From Streptomyces polyasparticus (GTDB lineage Bacteria > Actinomycetota > Actinomycetes > Streptomycetales > Streptomycetaceae): 64,000 nucleotides of DNA. This document shows, one piece after another, positions 28,597 to 36,782 of this stretch. The notes below the pieces were generated by a model. It saw nothing but the letters and a program-made list of their open reading frames with translations. It searched no databases and was not told the DNA's origin. Made by a program: the position numbers and the translations under genes. Each line of letters starts with the position of its first letter. Positions within the stretch are counted from its first letter, which is position 1. The DNA lies in NCBI RefSeq assembly GCF_014493765.1, contig NZ_JACTVJ010000019.1, forward strand, positions 182,030 to 246,029. The letters run 5' to 3'.

Positions 28597-28655
28597 TCCG
28601 CTGAGTCCGGCCGGGCGGGGTCACCGGCCCCGCCCGGCGGGCGTACGTACGCGGA

Positions 28656-29630
28656 TCAGGCGGTGGCCGTGACGACCTCGCGGTGCACCGGCGTCGCGCG
28701 CGCGGACAGGTAGCGCTCGGCGTCCAGCGCCGCCGCGCATCCGCTGGCGGCGGCCGTGACGGCCTGGCGGTACGTGTGGTCGACGACGTCTCCCGCGCCG
28801 AACACGCCGGGAAGGTTCGTCCGCGTGGAGGGGGAGTCGACCTTGAGGTAGCCCTCGTGGTCCAACTCCAGCTGGCCGCCGAACAGTTCGGTACGCGGGT
28901 CGTGTCCGATCGCGATGAACAGGCCCGTCGCATCGATCCTGCGGGTGTCGCCGGTGACCGTGTCGCGCACGGTGAGGCCGGCCAGCATGCCGCCCTCGTC
29001 GTGCAGTTCGGCGATCTCGGTGTCGAAGGCGAAGGAGATCTTGGCGTCGGCGAAGGCGCGCTGCCGCATCACCTGGGAGGCGCGCAGCTCCGAGCGCCGG
29101 TGCACGACGGTGACGGACCTGGCGAAGCGGGTCAGGAAGGTGGCCTCCTCCATTGCCGTGTCACCGCCGCCCACGACCACGATGTCGCGGTCACGGAAGA
29201 AGAAGCCGTCGCAGGTCGCGCACCAGGAGACGCCCCGTCCGGACAGCTCGTCCTCCTTGGGCAGGCCCAGCTTGCGGTAGCCGGAGCCGGTGGCGACGAT
29301 CACGGTCCTCGCGCGGTGCACGGTGCCGGCGGAGTCGGTGACCTCCTTGATCTCGCCGGCCAGGTCCACCGCGACGATGTCGTCGTCGATCATCTCGGCG
29401 CCGAACTTCTCGGCCTGCGCCCGCATGTCGTCCATGAGCTGCGGACCCTGGACGCCGTCCGGGAAGCCGGGGAAGTTCTCGACCTCGGTGGTGGTGGTCA
29501 GCGAACCGCCCACGAAGATCGCCCCGCCGAAGACGAGAGGCCTGAGCTGGGCGCGTGCCGCGTACAGCGCCGCGGTGTATCCGGCGGGGCCGGAGCCGAT
29601 GACGACGACCTCGCGTATCCCGGCGCTCAT
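28656..29630 (-). CDS. trxB: Thioredoxin-disulfide reductase
   Basis: A 324-residue flavoprotein: FAD motif GSGPAGYTAALYAAR (residues 12-26), redox-active WCATC (Cys137, Cys140), NADPH motif VVGGGDTAMEEA and a C-terminal FAD motif TNLPGVFGAGDV. It overlaps the arsC stop by four bases (ATGA), so here it is a dedicated reductant supply for the thioredoxin-coupled arsenate reductase, additional to the housekeeping trxB. No thioredoxin gene is adjacent. Confidence 0.97.
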   Translation of the reverse strand: MSAGIREVVVIGSGPAGYTAALYAARAQLRPLVFGGAIFVGGSLTTTTEVENFPGFPDGVQGPQLMDDMRAQAEKFGAEMIDDDIVAVDLAGEIKEVTDSAGTVHRARTVIVATGSGYRKLGLPKEDELSGRGVSWCATCDGFFFRDRDIVVVGGGDTAMEEATFLTRFARSVTVVHRRSELRASQVMRQRAFADAKISFAFDTEIAELHDEGGMLAGLTVRDTVTGDTRRIDATGLFIAIGHDPRTELFGGQLELDHEGYLKVDSPSTRTNLPGVFGAGDVVDHTYRQAVTAAASGCAAALDAERYLSARATPVHREVVTATA

Positions 29631-30040
29631 GGTGTCTTCTCCGGGGCGATCTCGGCGATCAGGCCCTCGACGAGCACCTTGATCTCGTCGCGGATCGGAC
29701 GGACCGCCTCGACGCCCTGACCGGCCGGGTCCTCGAGCGTCCAGTCGAGGTAGCGCTTGCCGGGGAAGACGGGGCAGGTGTCCCCGCAGCCCATCGTGAT
29801 GCAGACATCGGACTCCTTGACCGCGTCCACGGTGAGCATCTTCGGCACCTCGGCCGAGATGTCGATACCGACCTCGCGCATGGCCTCGACGGCGGCCGGG
29901 TTGACGTGCTCGCCCGGGGCGGACCCGGCCGAGCGGACCTCGACGCGGTCCCCGGCCAGGTGGGTCAGCCAGGCGGCGGCCATCTGGGAGCGGCCGGCGT
30001 TGTGAACGCAGACGAACAGGACGGAGGGCTTCTCGGCCAT
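29627..30040 (-). CDS. arsC: Arsenate reductase, thioredoxin-coupled (LMW phosphatase fold)
   Basis: A 137-residue enzyme with the P-loop VCVHNAGRSQ (nucleophile Cys11) and the redox cysteines Cys80, Cys85 and Cys89 in DVCITMGCGDTCPVFPG, the pI258 ArsC arrangement. It reduces arsenate to arsenite, which Acr3 then exports. It is coupled with trxB and divergent from the arsR-acr3-arsO operon with about 175 bp between. Confidence 0.97.
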   Translation of the reverse strand: MAEKPSVLFVCVHNAGRSQMAAAWLTHLAGDRVEVRSAGSAPGEHVNPAAVEAMREVGIDISAEVPKMLTVDAVKESDVCITMGCGDTCPVFPGKRYLDWTLEDPAGQGVEAVRPIRDEIKVLVEGLIAEIAPEKTP

Positions 30041-30086
30041 CGGAGGGTCTCTCTTGTCTCGCGGGGGCGCTTGGTCGCGGGTTCGC

Positions 30087-30127
30087 GGAGGTGCGGATGT
30101 GTGGAGGTGCGGATGTGTGGAGGTGCG
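30087..30127. repeat. 16-bp tandem repeat between arsC and arsR
   Basis: GGAGGTGCGGATGTGT occurs twice in tandem and a third time as a 9-base partial copy, in the divergent arsC/arsR promoter region. No known regulator site was recognised in it. Confidence 0.75.
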
Positions 30128-30183
30128 AAGTCGTGCCGGCGTCTCGCGACGGATGCGGGCGGGTTCACATCAGCACCCGGTGG

Positions 30184-30206
30184 TGTCAGCCACCACTGGT
30201 GTGACA
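30184..30206. promoter_or_regulatory. Candidate operator of the first ArsR
   Basis: TGTCA and TGACA form an inverted repeat separated by 13 bases, ending 10 bases before the arsR ATG. It is unlike the shared site upstream of arsM and the second arsR, so this regulator may recognise a different sequence and control its own operon and arsC-trxB. Confidence 0.45.
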
Positions 30207-30216
30207 GTATCAGTCC

Positions 30217-30525
30217 ATGATGACGTCAGTCGACACTGATCTGATCCGCATCCTGGGTGACCCCCTCCGGCTGCAGATCGTGACCCTGCTCGCCCGCGAG
30301 ACGCTGTGCACCACCCACCTCGTGGAGGAGACCGGTGCCAAGCAGACCAATCTCTCCAACCATCTGAGAGTGCTGCGCGAAGCCGGGGTCGTGGAGACGG
30401 AGCCGTGCGGCCGCTTCACCTACTACAAGCTCAAGCCGGACGTCATCGCCACGCTCGCCGGCCAGTTCGCCGAACTGGCCGAGTCCGCCCGCACCGCCGC
30501 CGACAACAAGAGGGCCTGCCCGTGA
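30217..30525 (+). CDS. arsR: ArsR/SmtB-family repressor (first copy)
   Basis: A 102-residue winged-helix repressor: LIRILGDPLRLQIVTLLARETLCTTHLVEE, then the recognition helix TNLSNHLRVLREAGVV and the wing CGRFTYYKL. Metal-responsive cysteines are sparse (Cys in ETLCTTHL, Cys in PCGRF, a terminal Cys in RACP), unlike the classical CVC motif of the second copy, so its As(III) site may be built differently. It overlaps acr3 as GTGA and heads the arsR-acr3-arsO operon. Confidence 0.95.
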   Translation: MMTSVDTDLIRILGDPLRLQIVTLLARETLCTTHLVEETGAKQTNLSNHLRVLREAGVVETEPCGRFTYYKLKPDVIATLAGQFAELAESARTAADNKRACP

Positions 30526-31610
30526 CCCGCACCGAACCACCCGCGACGATCAGCGCCGAGGACTCATCGGTCGTCGCGAAGCTGTCGACACTCGACCGCT
30601 TCCTCGCTGTCTGGATCCTGCTCGCCATGGGCCTCGGCCTCGGGCTCGGCCGGCTGATCCCCGGTCTGAACGACGCCCTGGCGAAGGTCGAGATCGGCGG
30701 CATCTCGCTGCCCATCGCCGTCGGCCTGCTGATCATGATGTACCCGGTGCTCGCGAAGGTCCGCTACGACAAGCTCGACGCGGTCACCGGCGACAAGAAG
30801 CTGATGGTCTCCTCGCTGGTCATCAACTGGATCGCGGGACCGGCCCTCATGTTCGCGCTGGCCTGGATATTCCTGGCCGACCTGCCCGAGTACCGCACCG
30901 GCCTGATCATCGTCGGGCTCGCCCGCTGCATCGCCATGGTGATCATCTGGAACGACCTGGCCTGCGGCGACCGCGAGGCCGCCGCCGTGCTCGTGGCGCT
31001 CAACTCCGTGTTCCAGGTCCTCGCGTTCGGCCTGCTCGGCTGGTTCTACCTGGATCTGCTGCCCGGGTGGCTGGGCCTCGGTGACGGCGAATCGCTCGAC
31101 ATCTCGATGTGGAAGATCGCGCTCAACGTCGTCATCTTCCTCGGCGTCCCGCTGCTCGCCGGCTTCCTCACGCGGCGCATCGGCGAGCAGAAGCTGGGCC
31201 GCGAGGCGTACGAGTCCAACTTCCTTCCGAAGATCGGCCCTTGGGCCCTCTACGGCCTGCTGTTCACGATCGTCATCCTCTTCGCCCTGCAGGGCAGGAC
31301 GATCACCTCGCAGCCCCTGGACGTGGCCCGGATCGCACTGCCGCTGCTCGTCTACTTCGCGCTGATGTGGTTCGGCACCTTCGCCCTGGGCAAGGCCATC
31401 GGCATCGGTTATGAGCGCACCGCGACGCTCGCGTTCACCGCGGCGGGCAACAACTTCGAGCTCGCGATCGCGGTGGCCATCGCGACCTTCGGGGTGACCA
31501 GCGGCCAGGCCCTGTCCGGCGTCGTCGGCCCGCTGATCGAGGTCCCGGTCCTGGTGGCGCTGGTGTACGTCTCGCTCGCCTGGCGCAAGAAGTTCGCGGC
31601 CGCCCAGTGA
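30522..31610 (+). CDS. acr3: Arsenite efflux permease, ACR3 type
   Basis: A 362-residue membrane protein with ten hydrophobic helices. The family signature GLARCIAMVIIWNDLACGD carries the essential Cys136, and FTAAGNNFELAIAVAIATFG is the conserved late helix pair. It exports As(III) using the proton gradient. The GTG start overlaps the arsR stop (GTGA), and the following gene begins with the same kind of overlap, so three genes are tightly coupled. Confidence 0.97.
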   Translation: MTRTEPPATISAEDSSVVAKLSTLDRFLAVWILLAMGLGLGLGRLIPGLNDALAKVEIGGISLPIAVGLLIMMYPVLAKVRYDKLDAVTGDKKLMVSSLVINWIAGPALMFALAWIFLADLPEYRTGLIIVGLARCIAMVIIWNDLACGDREAAAVLVALNSVFQVLAFGLLGWFYLDLLPGWLGLGDGESLDISMWKIALNVVIFLGVPLLAGFLTRRIGEQKLGREAYESNFLPKIGPWALYGLLFTIVILFALQGRTITSQPLDVARIALPLLVYFALMWFGTFALGKAIGIGYERTATLAFTAAGNNFELAIAVAIATFGVTSGQALSGVVGPLIEVPVLVALVYVSLAWRKKFAAAQ

Positions 31611-32659
31611 CGTCGTCCGTGGATGTGGTGGTGATCGGCGGCGGCCAGGCGGGGCTGGCCGCCGGTTACCACCTGCGCCGCCTCGGCCTGGACTTCGTCG
31701 TCCTCGACGCCCAGGCCGCGGCGGGCGGCGCCTGGCAGCACACCTGGGACTCGCTCCACCTGTTCTCACCGGCCGCCTACTCCTCACTGCCCGGGTGGCT
31801 GATGCCCGCCCAGGCCGGTGAGCTGTATCCCGACGCGGACCATGTCGTCACGTATCTCCGGGAGTACGAGAAGCGGTACGAGCTCCCCGTTCAGCGGCCG
31901 GTCCGGGTCTCGGGCGTGCACGGCGACGGAACGCACCTGCGGGCCGTGACCGACAGCGGCGACTACCGGGCGCGCGCCGTCATCAGCGCCACCGGCACGT
32001 GGTGGCGGCCCTTCCTGCCCGCAGTCCCCGGGGAGTTCGGGGGCCGGCAACTCCACACGGTCGACTACCGGAGCCCGCGCGACTTCACAGGACAGCGAGT
32101 GATCGTCGTCGGCGGAGGCAACTCCGGTGCGCAGATCGCCGCCGACCTCGCGTACGACTCCGACCTGACCTGGGTCACCCAGCGCCCACCGCGCTATCTC
32201 GCCGACGACATCGACGGTCGCGCCCTGTTCGATGCGGCCACCGCGCGACGCCGCGCCCTGGACGAAGGGCGCACGGACGGCGGCGGAGTGGCCTCCCTGG
32301 GCGACATCGTCGCCGTACCTCCCGTACGAGCCGCGCGGGACGCCGGGCTCCTGAAAGCGTCACCGATGTTCGCGCGCCTCACCGACAGCGGGGTTGCGTG
32401 GGCGGACGGCACCCGCGCCGAGGCCGACGCGATCATCTGGTGCACCGGCTTCCGCCCGGCGCTTGCCCACCTCGCGCCGCTGCGCCTGCGTGGATCGCGC
32501 GGCCGCATCCGCACCCACGGCACACACTCGGCGGACGAGCCCCGCCTGCACCTGCTCGGCTACGGCGACTGGACGGGCCCCGCCTCCGCCACCCTCATCG
32601 GCGCGGGCCGCCCGGCTCGTGAGGCGGCCCGGGAGATCGGGGAGTTGCTCGGACGCTAG
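31607..32659 (+). CDS. arsO: ArsO-type flavin monooxygenase-like protein
   Basis: A 350-residue FAD/NAD(P) oxidoreductase: FAD motif VVIGGGQAGLAAGYHL, NADPH motif VIVVGGGNSGAQIA and the class B monooxygenase-like ATGTWWRPFLPAVPG. It resembles ArsO proteins, which recur after acr3 in actinobacterial ars operons; the reaction of ArsO is not settled. It overlaps acr3 as GTGA, placing it firmly in arsenic detoxification. The GTG start is fixed by this overlap and by the FAD motif beginning at residue 6. Confidence 0.9.
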   Translation: MTSSVDVVVIGGGQAGLAAGYHLRRLGLDFVVLDAQAAAGGAWQHTWDSLHLFSPAAYSSLPGWLMPAQAGELYPDADHVVTYLREYEKRYELPVQRPVRVSGVHGDGTHLRAVTDSGDYRARAVISATGTWWRPFLPAVPGEFGGRQLHTVDYRSPRDFTGQRVIVVGGGNSGAQIAADLAYDSDLTWVTQRPPRYLADDIDGRALFDAATARRRALDEGRTDGGGVASLGDIVAVPPVRAARDAGLLKASPMFARLTDSGVAWADGTRAEADAIIWCTGFRPALAHLAPLRLRGSRGRIRTHGTHSADEPRLHLLGYGDWTGPASATLIGAGRPAREAAREIGELLGR

Positions 32660-32790
32660 GGCGTCTCTTCGGTACGAGGTGCCGGCCGCGGGGTGCTCGG
32701 CCCTTCACTCTCCCCTGCGCCGCGGAGAGGCCCGCTGCGCCTGCGCGAAGGCCGCCATCTTCGCGGCCGTCGACGCATGGCAGTGACCAG

Positions 32791-33291
32791 TCAGGCAGCG
32801 CGCTGCATGCAGACCAGTCGGTCCCGCTCGTCCCAGGAATCGGTGACGGCGAAGCCGAGACGCTCGTACAGGGAGATGGCCCCGGTCCGCCATTTCCACA
32901 CCGAGAGCCGGACGGCGTCCACACCGTTCTCCGCGGCATCGGCGAGAGCGGCACCGATCAAGGCGGACGCAATGCCCCGGCCCCGGAACGCGGGGTCGGT
33001 CCAGAGCCTCTTGATCTCGGACGCCCCATGGACCGGGGAGGTCACCACCACGCAGCCCACGGCCTCGTCCCCCACGAGGGCCACGAGCACGACCTCACCG
33101 GTGAACGCGGTCCGGGTATCGGTGATCTCCGCCCGGTAGCGATCCGGCAACTCGTCAACCGAGCCGACGGGTTCCCCCTTCTCGGCCTCGGTCCGCAGGT
33201 GATAGGCCGCCAGCAGAGCGGCCAGGCCACCCTCGAGCTGAGCCGTCGCGCCTGGCCAGCGGACGATGGCAACCTCGGGATGATCAGTCAT
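32791..33291 (-). CDS. GNAT-family N-acetyltransferase
   Basis: A 166-residue acetyltransferase. The central part has EVVLVALVGDEAVGCVVVTSP and IKRLWTDPAFRGRGIASALI, whose RGRGIA is the acetyl-CoA loop, and the C-terminus has SLYERLGFAVTDSW. It transfers acetyl from acetyl-CoA to an unknown amine. The ATG giving MTDHPEV is chosen, with GAGGCC before it. It sits between the two ars modules, unrelated by sequence to arsinothricin acetyltransferase motifs I could judge. Confidence 0.92.
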   Translation of the reverse strand: MTDHPEVAIVRWPGATAQLEGGLAALLAAYHLRTEAEKGEPVGSVDELPDRYRAEITDTRTAFTGEVVLVALVGDEAVGCVVVTSPVHGASEIKRLWTDPAFRGRGIASALIGAALADAAENGVDAVRLSVWKWRTGAISLYERLGFAVTDSWDERDRLVCMQRAA

Positions 33292-33377
33292 GGCCTCAGG
33301 ATCACACAACGGATTGGACGTCTCGCGGGTGACCCTGGAGCAGCAATTCCGGCTCCAGATCCGACGGACTCTTCGCG

Positions 33378-33983
33378 TCAGGGTGCCGGCTCAGGGACCG
33401 GTGTGCCGGGAGTGGTGAAGGCCGCGAGGACCGTGGCGCTGATGTGGTGGGCCGCGTGGTCGGACGTGAGGCGGCCCGCGCGGATCTCCTCCGTCGCGCT
33501 GTGCATCACCGAGTGCAGGACGTTGACCATCCAGCTGATCGGCAGATCCGTACGGAAATGCCCCTCGGCCCGGCCGCGGGCGACCAGCGCCTCGACCCTG
33601 GCAGCGGGCCCGGCGTGCAGTTCGAGGATGCGCGCGGGGGAGAGCTCCCGTTGCGCGGCGACGATCAACGCCCTTGTTCCGTCCACGAGATGCCAGCCGG
33701 CCTCGATGTAACGGTGCAGCGCGAGCCGTGGGTCACCGGTCAGGTCGACCGTGTCCAGCACCTCGTTGCCCCGGTCCAGCGCACGGCTCATCGCCGCGTC
33801 GACCACCTCGGCCCGTGAGCTGAAGTGCGCGTACAGCGTCACCCGGCCCACGCCCGCGGCCCGGGCGATCTCGCTCAGGCTGGCGTCCGGATTCCGGCCG
33901 AGACATTCGGCCGCGGCCTGCACGATCGCGTCGATACTGCGCCGGGCGTCGGCGCGCTTCGTGGTGGTGTCCTTGCTCCCCAT
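33378..33983 (-). CDS. TetR-family regulator of the adjacent MFS efflux gene
   Basis: A 201-residue TetR protein: HTH DASLSEIARAAGVGRVTLYAHFSSRAEVVDAAM at residues 30-62, then a helical ligand domain with a C-terminal TetR_C-like part. It is divergent from a DHA2-type MFS exporter, a classical drug-responsive pair. The start MGSKDTTTKR leaves about 110 bp of shared promoter region containing inverted repeats. Confidence 0.94.
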   Translation of the reverse strand: MGSKDTTTKRADARRSIDAIVQAAAECLGRNPDASLSEIARAAGVGRVTLYAHFSSRAEVVDAAMSRALDRGNEVLDTVDLTGDPRLALHRYIEAGWHLVDGTRALIVAAQRELSPARILELHAGPAARVEALVARGRAEGHFRTDLPISWMVNVLHSVMHSATEEIRAGRLTSDHAAHHISATVLAAFTTPGTPVPEPAP

Positions 33984-34012
33984 GTGCCCACGGTACCGCA
34001 CTGACCGTGCTA

Positions 34013-34073
34013 ACTCGTACAGCACTGTTTGGTTTATAGCTCTGGGGCGTATAACCTGAACAAGACTGTACGA
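34013..34073. promoter_or_regulatory. Inverted repeats in the TetR/MFS promoter region
   Basis: TCGTACAG (34015-34022) and CTGTACGA (34066-34073) are exact inverse complements 43 bases apart. The first overlaps a small palindrome, ACAGCACTGT. A palindromic half-site flanking both promoters fits binding of the divergent TetR protein. Confidence 0.55.
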
Positions 34074-34096
34074 CTTAGCGACGAGGGGTGAGCGTC

Positions 34097-35515
34097 ATGA
34101 GTGATACGGAAACCACCGGCACGAACGCGGCGAATGCTGCGTATCCCCTGCGCTGGCGGGTGCTCGGGCTGCTGGGCCTCGCCCAGTTGATGTTGATCCT
34201 CGACATCACCGTGGTGGCCATCGCGCTGCCCGACATGGGCGGCGAACTGGGCCTGGACCGCGCGGCGTTGACCTGGGTGGTCAGCGGATACGCGCTCACG
34301 TTCGGAAGCCTGATGCTGCTCGGCGGCCGGGCCGCGGACCTCTTCGGGCCGAAACGGGTGGTCCTTGCCGGGCTCGCCGTGTTCACCGCCGCGTCCCTGG
34401 CCGCAGGACTCGCCACGGCCGCCGCGGTGCTGCTCGTCGCGCGTGTGGCCCAGGGCGTCGGCGCCGCCCTGGTCTCACCCGCGGCGCTGTCCGTGGTGGT
34501 GCGGCTGTTCGACGGCGAGGAGCGCAATCGCGCCCTCGGTGTGTGGTCGGCGCTGGGCGGCGGGGGAGCGGCCCTCGGTGTCCTGCTCGGCGGGCTGATC
34601 ACGGCGGGACCTGGCTGGGCCTGGGTGTTCTTCGTCAACGTCCCCGTCGGTCTGGTCGTCCTCGTCTCGCTCGCACGGATCCTGCCCCGGCTGCCCGGCG
34701 CGGCGACCGGCACACTCGACGTGCCCGGCGCCGTCCTGGTCGCCGGCGCGACCGGGTCCCTGATCTACGCCCTGATCCGCGCGGGAGACCACGGCTGGCT
34801 GGACGTCGTGACCCTCGTGCTGGTCGCGGTGTCGGCAGTCGTCTACACGGCATTCGCGTTCTGGCAGCGCCGGGCGGCGGCACCGCTGATGGATCTGCGT
34901 CTGCTGTCCCGGCGTCCGGTGGTGGCGGGCATCTTCGTCATCGCTGTCACCACGGCGCTGATGGTGGGTGTCTTCTTCCTCGGCTCCTTCTATTTCCAGA
35001 ACCACCAGGGCCACGGTCCCCTGATGACCGGCGTGCTGTTCCTGCCGGTGGCGCTGCTGACCATGGCCGCCGCCGCAGGAGCCGGCCGCATCATCGGCCG
35101 GCTGGGAGCACGGCTGCTGGCGCTGGTCGCGCTCACGGTCGCGGCTGCCGGATTCCTCGTACCCGTGCTGTGGTCGGGCACTGCCACGATGGTCGTCGGC
35201 GTCAGTGTCGCCGCCGCGGGGATGGGCGCCCTGTTCGTCGTCGCCTCGGCCACCGCGCTTGCCACCGTCGCTCCGCACGAGGCCGGTGTGACCTCGGGCA
35301 TCGTGAGCACCTTCCACGAGTTCGGCGCCTCGGCCGGCGCCGCCATCGTCTCCAGCGCGGCGGCCACGAGCATCGCTGCCCGGGCCGGCACGACGACCGC
35401 CTCCGGTTTCGACGACGCGTTCCTCGTCGCCACGGGAATCGCCGCGGTCTCCGCCGTCATCGCGCTGTGGCTGATACCCGCGAAGCCGCAAGCGAGCCAG
35501 GGGCACCCTGCGTGA
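34097..35515 (+). CDS. MFS drug exporter, DHA2 family (14 helices)
   Basis: A 472-residue transporter with about 14 hydrophobic helices. DHA2 motifs are present: LDITVVAIALPDMGGELGL in helix 1, GGRAADLFGPKRV (motif A) and RVAQGVGAALVSPAALSVVV. It likely exports a toxic compound in exchange for protons. GAGGGG precedes the ATG by eight bases; a GTG nine bases earlier is possible. Its neighbour TetR gene probably represses it. Confidence 0.94.
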   Translation: MSDTETTGTNAANAAYPLRWRVLGLLGLAQLMLILDITVVAIALPDMGGELGLDRAALTWVVSGYALTFGSLMLLGGRAADLFGPKRVVLAGLAVFTAASLAAGLATAAAVLLVARVAQGVGAALVSPAALSVVVRLFDGEERNRALGVWSALGGGGAALGVLLGGLITAGPGWAWVFFVNVPVGLVVLVSLARILPRLPGAATGTLDVPGAVLVAGATGSLIYALIRAGDHGWLDVVTLVLVAVSAVVYTAFAFWQRRAAAPLMDLRLLSRRPVVAGIFVIAVTTALMVGVFFLGSFYFQNHQGHGPLMTGVLFLPVALLTMAAAAGAGRIIGRLGARLLALVALTVAAAGFLVPVLWSGTATMVVGVSVAAAGMGALFVVASATALATVAPHEAGVTSGIVSTFHEFGASAGAAIVSSAAATSIAARAGTTTASGFDDAFLVATGIAAVSAVIALWLIPAKPQASQGHPA

Positions 35516-35640
35516 TGGGGTGCGCCGCAGCTCGGCGATCATGGGGCACGTGAAGTCCGGCCGCTGATCGCCGTGTTGCGCACCTGATCGCCGAGCCGGA
35601 CACGGGCAGGCGCAGCGCCGCAGACATCGGAGGAACGCAA

Positions 35641-36063
35641 GTGGACAGCTCGAACGACCCGTATCAGTTGAGCGTGGGCGTGCCCTCCGTCGAGGTCTTC
35701 CGGGGTCTGCGCGCCAGTGCGGGTCTCTCGGACAAGGATCCCGAGGCGGTGGCGATCGCGCTGCCCAACACCTGGCACGGTGTGATCCTTCACCACGAGG
35801 GAGAGCCCATCGGCATGGGGCGCATCATCGGTGACGGCGGCACCGCGTTCCAGATCGTCGACATCTGCGTGCATCCCGCCCACCAGGGGCGCGGCCTGGG
35901 CAAGCGCATCATGGCCGCGCTCACCGACGAGCTCGACCAGCGGGCGCCCGCCACCGCCTATGTCTCACTGATCGCGGACGGCCCCGCGCGTCATCTCTAC
36001 GAGAAGTTCGGCTTCGCCGACGTAGCCGCGCACGATTCGGTCGGTATGTACCGCGCCACGTGA
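35641..36063 (+). CDS. GNAT-family N-acetyltransferase
   Basis: A 140-residue acetyltransferase with IVDICVHPAHQGRGLGKRIMAAL (acetyl-CoA loop QGRGLG) and YVSLIADGPARHLYEKFGF, close to the YhbS/aminoglycoside-type GNAT subgroup. GTG start, with GGAGG upstream in ATCGGAGGAACGCAA. The last codons (YRAT stop) form the first copy of a 27-bp tandem repeat that continues downstream. Substrate unknown. Confidence 0.92.
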   Translation: MDSSNDPYQLSVGVPSVEVFRGLRASAGLSDKDPEAVAIALPNTWHGVILHHEGEPIGMGRIIGDGGTAFQIVDICVHPAHQGRGLGKRIMAALTDELDQRAPATAYVSLIADGPARHLYEKFGFADVAAHDSVGMYRAT

Positions 36064-36128
36064 GCGAGCGGTAGGTACCGCGCCACGTGCGCGAGCAGTA
36101 GGTACCGCGCCACGTGCGCAAGCGGTAC
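36048..36128 (+). repeat. Three 27-bp tandem repeats at the end of the GNAT gene
   Basis: Copies begin at 36048, 36075 and 36102, each starting GTACCGCGCCACGTG and nearly identical. Copy 1 contains the last codons and stop of the acetyltransferase. The unit is a multiple of three, so without the stop the frame would repeat the peptide YRATxASxR. Confidence 0.9.
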
Positions 36129-36175
36129 GTGATGACAGCCCGGGCCGACGGAGTGGGCCCGGGCCGTGCACAGGG

Positions 36176-36532
36176 CTAGGAACCGGGTGCGAACGCGGTG
36201 GCCATCGCCGCCAGGACCGACGGGGCGACCCGGTAGTAGACCCAGGTGCCGCGACGCTCGGAGGTGAGAAGGCCGGCCTCGCGCAGCTTCTTGAGGTGGT
36301 GGCTGACCGTGGGCTGGGAGACGCCCACGTCGGAGATGTCGCACACGCACGCCTCTCCGCCCTCATGGGAGGCGACAGCGGAGAAAAGGCGCAGGCGCAC
36401 GGGATCGCCCAGTGCCTTGAACATCGCGGCGGTCCGCTCCGCCTCCTCGGCGGTCAGCCGGCGCTCCGACAGGGGCGGGCAGCAGGGGGCGACCTCGGGT
36501 TCGAGCAGGGGCAGCGCCTTCGTAGTGGACAT
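36176..36532 (-). CDS. arsR: ArsR-family arsenic repressor (second copy)
   Basis: A 118-residue repressor with the classical As(III) site: the vicinal pair Cys17-Cys18 (VAPCCPP) and Cys62/Cys64 (ACVCDISD) just before the recognition helix QPTVSHHLKKLREAGLL. The wing is RRGTWVYYRV. This is the CVCDL-type sensor. It is divergent from the flavoprotein-MFS pair. A site almost identical to that upstream of arsM lies 33 bp before its start, so it probably regulates both locations. Confidence 0.96.
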   Translation of the reverse strand: MSTTKALPLLEPEVAPCCPPLSERRLTAEEAERTAAMFKALGDPVRLRLFSAVASHEGGEACVCDISDVGVSQPTVSHHLKKLREAGLLTSERRGTWVYYRVAPSVLAAMATAFAPGS

Positions 36533-36564
36533 GCGCCCATCGTAACTCCGAACTTCGATGAATG

Positions 36565-36589
36565 TCTATGTTGACGGATGTCGATGCAG
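36565..36589. promoter_or_regulatory. ArsR operator upstream of the second arsR
   Basis: TCTATGTTGACG-GAT-GTCGAT-GCAG, matching 22 of 25 positions of the site before arsM. An additional TTCGATG half-site lies just to the left at about 36554. It sits in the shared region between arsR and the flavoprotein gene. Confidence 0.82.
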
Positions 36590-36737
36590 CGTGGCACTCT
36601 TCGCTGCATCGAAGGGCGTCGAAGTAGGGCGGAGCGCCTCGCGTCGCCTGCTCCTTCGTGGCAAATGAGTGGCCGCTTCGACCGGTCCCGCACATACTCC
36701 GGTCGGCCCCGCATGCGCACCGCAGCTTTCCCGCGTT

Positions 36738-36769
36738 CGTACAGCAGTTGACATCCGTACAGCAGTTGA
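36738..36769 (+). repeat. 14-bp direct repeat before the flavoprotein gene
   Basis: CGTACAGCAGTTGA occurs twice with four bases between (period 18). The second copy runs into the ribosome-binding GAGGAG. It could reflect a small duplication in the leader. Confidence 0.75.
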
Positions 36770-36782
36770 GGAGACAGCAGTC

